Source: Candidatus Ferrigenium bremense
GTDB lineage: Bacteria > Pseudomonadota > Gammaproteobacteria > Burkholderiales > Gallionellaceae
DNA length: 64,000 nt
Assembly: GCA_019449635.1 (NCBI GenBank)
Contig: JAGRPI010000018.1
Coordinates: 1-64,000, forward strand
Direction of reading: 5' to 3'
Below, piece by piece: positions 1 through 7,694 of this stretch (position 1 is its first letter; each line of letters opens with the position of its first letter). Under the pieces are notes generated by a model, which was not told the DNA's origin, did no database searches, and was given only the letters and a program-made list of their open reading frames with translations. The translations under genes were made by a program, and so were the position numbers.

Positions 1-160
1 ACACCTCGCCTTCCGAATATTGCTCTTTCATGACTGAATAAATCGTATTCCCTGCAGCTTTTGGAACATGCAGAAACAGTACGACCGGCGGTTTATCTAC
101 AGCATTGTCGTTGAGTTGTAGCCGGTTCGTTGTATCAGTATCTTCGGTAGGCAGGTACAT
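1..160 (-). CDS. Sulfotransferase family protein, N-terminal part (runs off the window)
   Basis: Only about the first 53 residues are inside the window. They read as a short polar leader followed by VVLFLHVPKAAGNTIYSVM. Strand-then-PKxxGxT is the 5'-phosphosulfate-binding loop of PAPS-dependent sulfotransferases (the family 2 / carbohydrate sulfotransferase group, where it is usually FxHIPKTAGT). By family knowledge it would move sulfate from PAPS to a sugar hydroxyl. I chose ATG at 160; a GTG two codons upstream is also possible, and neither has a clear Shine-Dalgarno. It follows the acetolactate-synthase-like gene by 37 nt in the same direction, so it is probably the last visible gene of that transcript. 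The acceptor cannot be told from this fragment, but the setting suggests the surface polysaccharide. Confidence 0.75.
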   Translation of the reverse strand, partial: MYLPTEDTDTTNRLQLNDNAVDKPPVVLFLHVPKAAGNTIYSVMKEQYSEGEV

Positions 161-197
161 AGTCACATTGTTTTGTTTCTTTTAAGGTAAGCAATTC

Positions 198-1988
198 TCA
201 GCGGGAACCATGCAGAGAAGCCGGCAGCGGTTGCACGATCATATTTTCCATGAACTCGTCCCTGGGCAGGAGAGGTTCGCTGTCTTCAATTGGATAACCG
301 AATTTGACCTGCGGAACTACGCGGTGTGACGATGGGATATTTACGTCACACAGGATCGGGCCATTCTCGCACAGAACCTCGTTCACCATCCGCAGCACGT
401 CTTCGTTATGTTTTAACTGGGTGGCCTTGATCCCATATGCTTTTGCCACATGCTGGAAATCGGGCATGCTGACCCCCCCCTCAGGCGATGAGCCGATGTA
501 GCTTGAATCCAGCCACTGATCCTGCGTTTGACGAATCATGCTATAGCCATCATTGTTGATAACGAAAATCCGGATATTGAGCTTGTAGTGAGCCAAGGTT
601 GCAAGCTCCTGGATATTCATTTGCAGCGCACCATCCCCTGTGATGCAGATCACACGCCGGGCGGGCTCGGCCAGTGCCGCTCCGATGCTTGCCGGGAGGG
701 CGTAGCCCATCGGCGTGTTATTGAATGCATGAAGGAAGCGCTGCGATTCCCGAAACGAGAAACCCTGCATCGCCCAAGCTAGGGCACAACCGGTGTCGCT
801 GACGATGATGTCTCCGGGTTGTGCGAATCGAGAAAGCGCCTCCATGAAAACATAAGGGTTGACCGCGTGCTCCTCGCGGTACTGCGGCTGGATAGCGGGA
901 TACTTATCCTGCCAGGCCGCTATTCTGTTTTGCCATGGATGGGTATCCGACAGTTCGACCCCGTCGAGTCTGGCGCATAGCTCACGGAGAAACTCCGCTG
1001 CGTCTATGCAGAATGGAAAATCGATATTGACGCCATGCGATTTGAATTTGCGCAACTCTGCAGGGTCGATATCGACTACAATTTTGCATGCCTGCCTTGC
1101 AAAGCTTGTAGGGGGGCTGCCCGTCTCGTGCGTATCCAGCCTGCTTCCAATTGCAAGCACGAGGTCTGCGTTCTGCACTGCGAAATTGCCGCATCGTGAC
1201 CCATGCGTCCCAAAAGTGCCAGCCAACTGTGGATAATCGTGGGGAAACATATCTACCATGGCCCACGTTGGAAGAACGGGGAAATTGAGCAGACGTAGCG
1301 CTTCCAGCAGTTCTTTCTCGGCATGTGCAAGACGCACCCCCCAGCCCACGATCACTACTGGCCGTTGTGCGCGTTGTATGGCGTCGATGCACCGTTCAAA
1401 ATTGTTTGTCCAGTCAAGTGTGCCCGCCGAAGGCGTTGGCGGACAAAAAGGGTCCAGGCTTTCGGGGTCGATCTGCTTCCTCTGCAGATCATCCGGTATA
1501 TCGACGAGAACCGGGCCTGGGCGGTCGCAACGTGCCAGGTAGACGGCTTTTTCAAGCTCTTTGCGGATGGTTTGCGGATCGGAGATCTTTACGGCATATT
1601 TTGTTATCGGGCCGCACATGTCCACTATATCCGTTTCCTGAAAGCCAAGTTGCCGGATACCCATATCTCCCTTGGACCGGAATGTGGCAACCTGCCCCGT
1701 AATGTATATTGCCGGCACGGAATCGTAGTAGGCACAACATATCCCGGTGATCAGGTTTGTCGCGCCCGGGCCGCTAGTTGCGACTGCTGCACCTAACTTG
1801 CCTGTTACTCTCGAATAGGCATCGGCCGCCATAGCCGCCGCCTGCTCATGATGGGTGAATATAATGCGCATATCCGGCCGGCCAGCGATGGCGTGAATGA
1901 GATGCAGTGATGCGCCGCCAGTAATCCCGAACACATGCCGAAGACCTTGGCTCGCCAAAAACTCAGCAACGTATTCCGCAAGTTTCAT
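198..1988 (-). CDS. TPP-dependent acetolactate-synthase-like enzyme (YerE-type candidate)
   Basis: 596 residues with the three-domain layout of the acetohydroxyacid synthase / pyruvate decarboxylase superfamily. The N-terminal pyrimidine-binding domain carries the TPP-activating glutamate (E48 in THHEQA) and TSGPGATN (71-78). A central domain follows. The C-terminal pyrophosphate domain has GDG at 451-453 and NND at 478-480, the metal/TPP motif. No regulatory small subunit (ilvH) or ilvC lies next to it, which argues against branched-chain amino-acid synthesis. In Yersinia, the related enzyme YerE uses pyruvate to add a two-carbon branch to a CDP-4-keto sugar; given this polysaccharide cluster, a similar role is my preferred inference. 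Its start overlaps the stop of the 67-residue gene upstream by 4 nt (ATGA), so the two are translationally coupled. Alternatives: a carboligase or decarboxylase of another 2-oxo acid. Confidence 0.8.
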   Translation of the reverse strand: MKLAEYVAEFLASQGLRHVFGITGGASLHLIHAIAGRPDMRIIFTHHEQAAAMAADAYSRVTGKLGAAVATSGPGATNLITGICCAYYDSVPAIYITGQVATFRSKGDMGIRQLGFQETDIVDMCGPITKYAVKISDPQTIRKELEKAVYLARCDRPGPVLVDIPDDLQRKQIDPESLDPFCPPTPSAGTLDWTNNFERCIDAIQRAQRPVVIVGWGVRLAHAEKELLEALRLLNFPVLPTWAMVDMFPHDYPQLAGTFGTHGSRCGNFAVQNADLVLAIGSRLDTHETGSPPTSFARQACKIVVDIDPAELRKFKSHGVNIDFPFCIDAAEFLRELCARLDGVELSDTHPWQNRIAAWQDKYPAIQPQYREEHAVNPYVFMEALSRFAQPGDIIVSDTGCALAWAMQGFSFRESQRFLHAFNNTPMGYALPASIGAALAEPARRVICITGDGALQMNIQELATLAHYKLNIRIFVINNDGYSMIRQTQDQWLDSSYIGSSPEGGVSMPDFQHVAKAYGIKATQLKHNEDVLRMVNEVLCENGPILCDVNIPSSHRVVPQVKFGYPIEDSEPLLPRDEFMENMIVQPLPASLHGSR

Positions 1989-2188
1989 AGAGCGACTGAA
2001 AATATCGAATGTGCGGGTAATTGCACTTGAGCGCTGCCCTTGGTATCAGAACAAGTCCAAGACATCGCCCTCTTTATACTGATGAGCGGCTTACCGTCAC
2101 GGGAAATGTTGGGAATGTCGTCCAGTTTCGGTACACACCGCCAATCAAAGTGGCGCACGAACAAGTTGGCAGAAATATGATTTTTCAT
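1985..2188 (-). CDS. Small translationally coupled protein of unknown function (67 aa)
   Basis: This frame starts with an ATG that overlaps the SDR stop as ATGA, and its own TGA overlaps the ATG of the TPP enzyme in the same way. A frame that fits exactly between two neighbours with a 4-nt overlap at each end is unlikely to be chance, and the same coupling is used throughout this cluster. The product begins MKNHISANLFVR and is mostly polar with no clear membrane segment. The part around KLDDIPNISRDGKPL loosely recalls the first strand of FdtA/WxcM-type cupin sugar isomerases, but at 67 residues it is far too short for a complete cupin. I do not recognise a family with confidence. It could be a small accessory protein or the remains of a longer gene. 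Confidence 0.45.
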   Translation of the reverse strand: MKNHISANLFVRHFDWRCVPKLDDIPNISRDGKPLISIKRAMSWTCSDTKGSAQVQLPAHSIFSVAL

Positions 2189-3012
2189 GGCTTCCACTCA
2201 TTGCGATAACGCCGCAACTTGTACATATCCTTGTCGCGGCATAATTTGTCTGTGAGTGCCTGGGTTTCCCAGGGATCATTAGGAATACTGAAGTTGCGGC
2301 CTCCAATAACGGTTCTGGGCTGTGCATCCAGCCAATCAAGGCCTGCAAGGATACGCTCCATTGGGACGAAGTTATTACCGCGCAACCTTTCGACGGTATT
2401 ATGGTAACCGTCTCCTGCCGCAGCCCCTGCTGAGAGCATCTCTTGATGAATACGCGTCTTAACCCAACCCGGCCCTATGATGACGCTCCGAATATCGGGT
2501 ATTTCGCTGTCCAAAAGTTCGCACATTTTTGTCAATGCGATTTTTGAAACGGTGTAAGCAGATAGGTTTTTCGGTGCGGAGTTTGATCCGCTACCGGCAC
2601 AAAACGCAACTAGCGCGCCATGGGGCGAATGCTTTATTCGCGATGGAAGCAACTTATGAAGGATCCTCATTTGATTGAGGAAGTTGATATGGATAGATTG
2701 ATCCCAAAGATCAAAATCACAGCTATCGAACGACTGTATCGGAGTCATTGTCCCGGGAAGCAAAACAAGCGCATCCCAACATTGAATGTTTGCAAGGATC
2801 TGTCGCGCGGCATTGTCAACAGAACCCTTTTGCGTAAAGTCACATTCAACAAGAAAGGCGCCAGCGGCCTCAAGTTCTCTTACTTGCTCAGAGCGGGCGC
2901 GATATGTACCAACAACCTTGTCTCCGCGGGATAGCCAGTAATTGGCCACTGCATGGCCTATATCACTAGAGGCTGCAATGACAATTTTTGATGCAATTAA
3001 ATCCGTCGCCAT
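2185..3012 (-). CDS. Short-chain dehydrogenase/reductase (SDR)
   Basis: 275 residues, normal for a classical SDR. The N-terminal Rossmann motif is altered: ASSDIGHAVANYW takes the place of TGxxxGIG. The catalytic pair is present as YTVSK (YxxxK), preceded by a serine-rich strand (CAGSGSNS). It probably reduces a keto group, or oxidises a hydroxyl, on a sugar or small alcohol intermediate with NAD(P). It is the first gene of a coupled set with the 67-residue protein and the acetolactate-synthase-like enzyme. That suggests it acts on the product of the TPP enzyme, as YerF reduces the YerE product in yersiniose synthesis; this is inference. It is transcribed divergently from the zinc alcohol dehydrogenase across 168 nt, where the promoters for both must lie. 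Confidence 0.75.
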   Translation of the reverse strand: MATDLIASKIVIAASSDIGHAVANYWLSRGDKVVGTYRARSEQVRELEAAGAFLVECDFTQKGSVDNAARQILANIQCWDALVLLPGTMTPIQSFDSCDFDLWDQSIHINFLNQMRILHKLLPSRIKHSPHGALVAFCAGSGSNSAPKNLSAYTVSKIALTKMCELLDSEIPDIRSVIIGPGWVKTRIHQEMLSAGAAAGDGYHNTVERLRGNNFVPMERILAGLDWLDAQPRTVIGGRNFSIPNDPWETQALTDKLCRDKDMYKLRRYRNEWKP

Positions 3013-3180
3013 CTTTGCTGGTAGCCTTGCTGATATAATTTTGTGAGTTTATCACTTGCATATATTTAGCGAAACCGCGCAAATTGAATTTCCCCGGCTG
3101 CAGCCTGGCGTTCCATCATGAGCCAATAAGCTGCTGGGCTCCGAACTTGAATCTGCCGATAATTTAAATGAGGTCCCATT

Positions 3181-4221
3181 GTGAAAGCAGCAGTGCTCGT
3201 TAGTCTTAATAAACCCCTGGATATTGCTTTGGATGTAGAACTACCTGTCCTGCGGCGCGGGCAGGTGCTCGTGAAGCTCGCTTACAGCGGCGTATGCCAT
3301 AGTCAAATCATGGAGGCACGCGGGCGACGCGGGGATGACCCATGGCTGCCCCACTTGTTGGGGCACGAAGGCTCCGGCCGAGTGATCCAGATTGGGGAAG
3401 GAGTGACCAAGGTAGCGCCTGGCGATATGGTTATCCTCGGCTGGATTAAAGGGGACGGCATCGAGGCAGGTGGCGCCCAGTATCAGCGTGCGGGCAAAAC
3501 CGTTAATGCCGGTGGCGTCACCACTTTCAATGAATATGCGGTCGTGTCTGAAAATCGTGTCGTCATGCTGCCCGAGGGAGTACCCCTTGATGTGGCAGTG
3601 CTGTTCGGTTGTGCAATCCCCACGGGTGCCGGTATCGTTTTAAATGAACTTCAGCCACGTGAGAATGCAAGCTTTGCGGTATTCGGATTAGGCGGCATTG
3701 GCTTGAGTGCGCTCATGGCAACGCAGCTTTTTACACCAAAAACAGTGATCGCCATTGACATCAACGAAGAGAAGCTCGCACTGGCACGTGACTTTGGTGC
3801 AACCCATACCATCAACTCGCGCAATGAAGATGCTCTCGCAGAAATCCTGCGCATCGTGCCCGGTGGTGTGGATTACAGTGTGGATGCGTCAGGTCATACG
3901 AACGTTATTGAGACAGCATTCAAGGCGGTTCGCCGCAACGGTGGGCTGTGCGTGTTTGCATCCCATCCGGAGCAAGGGGCGCAGATAAAAATTGACCCTT
4001 ACGAACTCATCTGCGGCAAGCAAATACGTGGCAGCTGGGGTGGTGCGGTACGCCCGGACAGGGACATCCCGCGTTTTGCCAAACTATACACGGATGGGAA
4101 GCTGCCATTGCAGCGCCTGATTTCCAAGAGCTACAGCCTTGACCAGATCAATGCGGCGCTTGACGATCTCGAAGGTGGGTACGTTGGCCGCCCCCTGATC
4201 AAAATTGACCCGACAATTTGA
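3181..4221 (+). CDS. Zinc-binding alcohol dehydrogenase (MDR family)
   Basis: 346 residues with the GroES-like fold first and the Rossmann fold second. Catalytic zinc ligands appear to be C39 (SGVCHSQ), H62 with E63 (GHEGSG) and C144 (FGCAIPTGAG). The nucleotide motif is GLGGIG at 169-174, followed by an acidic residue in AIDINEEK, which suggests NAD(H). The four cysteines of the structural-zinc lobe are missing: the region reads GAQYQRAGKTVNAGGV. In spacing it otherwise resembles class III alcohol dehydrogenases. It starts at GTG with GAGG a few bases upstream. It is the only plus-strand gene in the polysaccharide cluster and faces the TIGR04372-like glycosyltransferase gene tail to tail. 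The substrate is unknown; a dehydrogenase acting on an aldehyde or ketone intermediate of the neighbouring TPP enzymes is possible. Confidence 0.85.
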   Translation: MKAAVLVSLNKPLDIALDVELPVLRRGQVLVKLAYSGVCHSQIMEARGRRGDDPWLPHLLGHEGSGRVIQIGEGVTKVAPGDMVILGWIKGDGIEAGGAQYQRAGKTVNAGGVTTFNEYAVVSENRVVMLPEGVPLDVAVLFGCAIPTGAGIVLNELQPRENASFAVFGLGGIGLSALMATQLFTPKTVIAIDINEEKLALARDFGATHTINSRNEDALAEILRIVPGGVDYSVDASGHTNVIETAFKAVRRNGGLCVFASHPEQGAQIKIDPYELICGKQIRGSWGGAVRPDRDIPRFAKLYTDGKLPLQRLISKSYSLDQINAALDDLEGGYVGRPLIKIDPTI

Positions 4222-4230
4222 AGGGCATCA

Positions 4231-5540
4231 ACTGAGGTTCACCTAATTTATCCTTCCAGTAGTTTTTGGTGTCGGCGCAAAAAAAGCGCGCCTGTGCGCC
4301 CTCCGGCGCCATATCCATAATGACCGGGACGCCACAGTTTCCTAAATTTTGCCTGCAACTCTTCATCGATCAAGTCGTAGTGCCATGTTTTGGCTATCAC
4401 CCCATGCATTTCTTGCACGAGTTCGCAGATTTCCTCGGACGAGTTGTCCAGTGGCACAATCCCGGTGAGCCTGTATTGGCTTGAAAGACGAAAGTCTGCC
4501 AGCGGCTGGCTGAATATTGATGGGAAAGAAATGGGGTGATTATCGGGGGGCTGGCTTAGAAGTTTTGGAATGGAAATGTCAATCGGTGAGTACCCCAAGG
4601 TGGATACGGGAATCATGTTAGCCAAGGCGCACGGCACACCGAAAATGCTGGCTAATATCCATAGCCCTGAAGTATTTCCAACGAAGTATCTACACCCCGC
4701 GCACAACAAAACATCCGCCTGCTCAGAACGCATAACATGGTGCGCATAATCCACCACCCCGGGGATTGGCGGCAAAGGTTTCATGGTTGGGTCGCCCATC
4801 CTTATGCACCACCCCCCTCGGCTTACCACGAATTGCATCGCACCAATAAGGCTATCAGCATCCGCATTACGGTGAGAATGGATTGCTTCATCCTGCGGGG
4901 AAAAACCGCCTTCCCGATTATGAAAACAGACATACCAGGCATCTGCCGGCAGCCCCAATTCCATTAGCAGTGCACGCTCACATTTATGATCAGCATCAGT
5001 CAAGGACAGCAGTGGAGGTCGAGTTCCCCATGCAACATTTACTTCATAATAACGGGCATTTTTCCCGAAAGAGAGTATGTAGTCGCTAACATCATGAACC
5101 ATGAATCCCCTCAAAGTGAGAATTCTCAGGAATGAGCAGGCTAATGGATGACTGATCACATGAAAATATGGCTTCCAGTAATTCAGCAAATGTGAGTTGG
5201 CCACCTTATCTTTAGGCGCGAGCACAAACCAATAGCGCCTAGACGGAAGCCGCCCCAATCGGCGTTCTTTCTCGAAACAGTCGAATTCTGCGGTAAGGTG
5301 GCCAATACGGTCGGTAAAAAATGCGACGCGACGGAACCCCAGAAAGTGTCCAAGTGCCGATATTGGGATCAATACGAACCATGCTAGGGTTGTGAAGGTT
5401 TTTTTTGCTATCTTGGATGCGATCCAGGTAAAACCCTTTCCTTTCACACGGCTTGCAAGCAACTCAACTGCACAACGCCATTTATCTAGATTGCGCAAGC
5501 TCATGTATTAACTTGGTGTTATTCAAGGTTGAACCTCAGT
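4231..5540. repeat. 11-bp inverted repeat flanking one glycosyltransferase gene
   Basis: ACTGAGGTTCA at 4231-4241 is repeated as its exact reverse complement TGAACCTCAGT at 5530-5540. The two copies sit just outside the glycosyltransferase gene 4248-5504. The arms match over 11 bases and the match does not extend far. Chance cannot be excluded, but the placement suggests a recombination scar or a small inserted cassette. Confidence 0.35.
4248..5504 (-). CDS. Putative glycosyltransferase, TIGR04372-like
   Basis: 418 residues. A short hydrophobic stretch (about 37-55) is followed by DRIGHLTAEFDCF (65-77), which I associate with the TIGR04372 family of putative glycosyltransferases found in polysaccharide clusters. 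Further on come VCFHNREGG, a GDP-containing turn (RMGDPTMKPL) and VGNTSGLWILASIFGVPCALANM. This last stretch looks like the C-terminal donor-binding region of a GT-B fold: a T/S-G turn followed by a helix and a small hydrophobic strand. Donor and acceptor are unknown. It lies 130 nt downstream of the E1 beta gene, faces the alcohol dehydrogenase, and is flanked by an 11-bp inverted repeat. The family call is from memory of the motif pattern. Confidence 0.65.
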   Translation of the reverse strand: MSLRNLDKWRCAVELLASRVKGKGFTWIASKIAKKTFTTLAWFVLIPISALGHFLGFRRVAFFTDRIGHLTAEFDCFEKERRLGRLPSRRYWFVLAPKDKVANSHLLNYWKPYFHVISHPLACSFLRILTLRGFMVHDVSDYILSFGKNARYYEVNVAWGTRPPLLSLTDADHKCERALLMELGLPADAWYVCFHNREGGFSPQDEAIHSHRNADADSLIGAMQFVVSRGGWCIRMGDPTMKPLPPIPGVVDYAHHVMRSEQADVLLCAGCRYFVGNTSGLWILASIFGVPCALANMIPVSTLGYSPIDISIPKLLSQPPDNHPISFPSIFSQPLADFRLSSQYRLTGIVPLDNSSEEICELVQEMHGVIAKTWHYDLIDEELQAKFRKLWRPGHYGYGAGGRTGALFLRRHQKLLEG

Positions 5541-5634
5541 GAATTTCAGAGCGATTCCTTACTTGCCCAAATGAGCATCTAAGAGTTTTGGGTAAAGCGA
5601 AGTACTGGCCGCCTTTTTGTGCGAATTTCTGCGA

Positions 5635-6690
5635 TCAAAATGGCCCCGTAAACCAATCACCTGGCACATCGTGTGGATGATTACGCTGTGGCATTAACTC
5701 CAGTACGTCGGATTTTGCGCCAACCATCTTGGCTACTTTAGCAGCAACATGCTCGGCTCGAATGTGGTAATTCTCAGTCAATGTTGGGCTCGTAGCTTCT
5801 GGATAATCAGGCATGGCAAGGCGATCCGGCGCTGCCTTGAGCAACCCCCAATATTCGGTACTCATGCGCGCCACGATCTCTCCGGCGACGCTGCCGGTGG
5901 TAAAGCCCGTGTCCAAGGCAAGCAGACGACCGGTTCGCCGGACAGATGCGCGTATGGTGTCCCAATCGATTGGGCGTACCGAACGCAGATCAATGAGATC
6001 GCAGGTAATGCCATGCCCGGCCAAAAAATCACATGCCCGCAGCGCTTCGATAGTCATGTAGGACATCGCTGTGATCGTGATATCAGCCCCCTCACGTAAG
6101 GTACGCGCCTTGCCAATCGGCACCCGGTAATCACCCGCTGGAACTTCACCCTTCAAGTTGTGCAGCCATCGATGTTCAAGGTAAATCACTGGGTTGCCAT
6201 CATAGATAGAAGACAGCAGCAGCCCCTTGGCATCATCCGCCATCGCAGGCATGACCACTTTGAGACCTGGTATGTGTGCAAACCACGCCTGTAAATTTTG
6301 CGAGTGGGTTGGACCCTGCCCCCATCCGCGGCCAAGAATCATGCGTACGGTCAGTGGAACTGTGCGGCGTCCTCCAAACATAAAATGCCATTTGGCGGCG
6401 TTGTTTACCAGCTGGTCCATGGACAACAAGGCAAAATCAAGCCGCTGATGGCTCATCACCGGGCGTAACCCATAAAGAGCCGCACCAACGCCGATGCCGG
6501 TCATTGCATTCTCGGACGTGGGCATATCAAAAACGCGTTCTGGTCCAAACTTTTCCTGAAGTCCCAGCGTAGTTCCAAATATCCCCTTGGGGTCGTCGGT
6601 TCCAAGTCCATAACAGATCACCGAGGAATCCTGCTCCATGGCAATCGACAAGGCTTCGTTTATGGCTTGTGCAAAAGTTTTTATAGCCAC
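5635..6690 (-). CDS. 2-oxoacid dehydrogenase E1 component, beta subunit-like
   Basis: 351 residues, the usual size for the E1 beta subunit of pyruvate/acetoin-type dehydrogenases. It starts AIKTFAQAINEALSIAMEQD, continues with FDMPTSENAMTGIGVGAALYGLRPV and RMILGRGWGQGPTHSQ, and has a transketolase C-terminal domain with ITAMSYMTIEAL and LIDLRSVRPIDWDTI. With the alpha subunit it forms an alpha2beta2 TPP enzyme that decarboxylates a 2-oxo acid. No E2 lipoyl acyltransferase or E3 lipoamide dehydrogenase is nearby, so a complete dehydrogenase complex is unlikely here. The pair could instead hand the two-carbon unit to a keto sugar, as proposed for AviB1/AviB2 in avilamycin synthesis; that is inference. 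The start is GTG, 35 nt after the alpha gene. Confidence 0.85.
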   Translation of the reverse strand: MAIKTFAQAINEALSIAMEQDSSVICYGLGTDDPKGIFGTTLGLQEKFGPERVFDMPTSENAMTGIGVGAALYGLRPVMSHQRLDFALLSMDQLVNNAAKWHFMFGGRRTVPLTVRMILGRGWGQGPTHSQNLQAWFAHIPGLKVVMPAMADDAKGLLLSSIYDGNPVIYLEHRWLHNLKGEVPAGDYRVPIGKARTLREGADITITAMSYMTIEALRACDFLAGHGITCDLIDLRSVRPIDWDTIRASVRRTGRLLALDTGFTTGSVAGEIVARMSTEYWGLLKAAPDRLAMPDYPEATSPTLTENYHIRAEHVAAKVAKMVGAKSDVLELMPQRNHPHDVPGDWFTGPF

Positions 6691-6725
6691 TGTAATGGTT
6701 CCATGATTAAAACGATTTGGCGGTA

Positions 6726-7694
6726 TTATTGCGCGTACAGATGAGTAAACGCTTCCTCGGCTAACGGAAAAGGTGCAGCATCCGCGGCCTCGAAGGCGGC
6801 AGCAATTTCCGAACGTATGTTATCTAACATCTGCTCAATATCTGCATGACTAATCATTCCATCGCGAAGCAACGCTGCCTCCAGCCGTGGAATAGGATCC
6901 CTGGCTTTCCATTCCAGAAACTCGGATTCACTACGATATCCAATATCGTTGTCATAATATGGACCGCAATGCTCGCGCCAGCGATAAGTCGCAAATTCGA
7001 GAAACACCGGACCGTTGCCGGCTCGAATCGAAGAAATCGCGTCCGTCACACATGCATAAACCGCTGCAGCATCGTTGCCATCGCAGTGCCGTGCTGTAAT
7101 ACCCATACCCTGGGCCATCCGCCAAATTTCCCGGCCAGCTGGCTGGCGCACGTGCAACGGCGAGTATACGGAATACAGATTGTTCTCACAGACAAAAAGA
7201 ACCGGGAGACTCTTAAGTGCTGCGAAGTTGACTGATTCAGCAAACACCCCAGCCTCAACAACTGCATCACCATGGAATACACAACTGACCTGGTCGGTTC
7301 CTTTCAATTTAATTCCATAGCCAAGCCCGACCCCGACTGGGACTGTTCCACCCACAATGGCAGTACTGCCGACAAAACCGACGCTCTCGTCAACAAGATG
7401 CATTGATCCGCCCTTGCCTCCCGAGCACCCAGTTGCTTTACCATAGATTTCGGCAATCATTTGGGGCAGATTGCCACCTTTGCCGAGATAGTGAGCGTGT
7501 GCACGATGCCCGCTAACCGCGAGATCATCTTTGCGCAACGCCAAACCAACAGCGGCTGCCACCGCTTCCTGACCTATTGAAAGATGGGTCGGGCAGCGTA
7601 TCTTGCCTTCGGGATAGCGGATTGCGATCTCTTCCTCCACAAGGCGGATGCGCAGCATCTGTTGCAGAAGCAAGGTGTCATTAGTTTGGTTCAT
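6726..7694 (-). CDS. 2-oxoacid dehydrogenase E1 component, alpha subunit-like
   Basis: I start this at the ATG that overlaps the methyltransferase stop as ATGA, giving 322 residues; a longer frame exists but would extend into that gene. Family landmarks: HLSIGQEAVAAAVGLAL (37-53), SGHRAHAHYLGKGG (61-74), GKGGSMHL (93-100), FVGSTAIVGGTVPVGVGLG (107-125), then the TPP motif GDA at 142-144 (GDG is usual) ending in ENN at 170-172. This is the catalytic alpha subunit partner of the beta gene that follows. E1-only pairs inside sugar gene clusters are not housekeeping pyruvate dehydrogenase. The upstream run of epimerase, SIS, dehydratase-like and methyltransferase genes points to sugar-nucleotide work. 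Confidence 0.85.
   Translation of the reverse strand: MNQTNDTLLLQQMLRIRLVEEEIAIRYPEGKIRCPTHLSIGQEAVAAAVGLALRKDDLAVSGHRAHAHYLGKGGNLPQMIAEIYGKATGCSGGKGGSMHLVDESVGFVGSTAIVGGTVPVGVGLGYGIKLKGTDQVSCVFHGDAVVEAGVFAESVNFAALKSLPVLFVCENNLYSVYSPLHVRQPAGREIWRMAQGMGITARHCDGNDAAAVYACVTDAISSIRAGNGPVFLEFATYRWREHCGPYYDNDIGYRSESEFLEWKARDPIPRLEAALLRDGMISHADIEQMLDNIRSEIAAAFEAADAAPFPLAEEAFTHLYAQ

Noticed and set aside
198-1988. ilvB/ilvI acetolactate synthase for valine/isoleucine.
   Set aside because: No regulatory subunit or ilvC nearby, and it lies in a polysaccharide cluster coupled to an SDR.
5635-7694. Housekeeping pyruvate dehydrogenase.
   Set aside because: Proteobacterial housekeeping E1 is normally a single AceE chain, and no E2/E3 genes are present; the operon is made of sugar genes.
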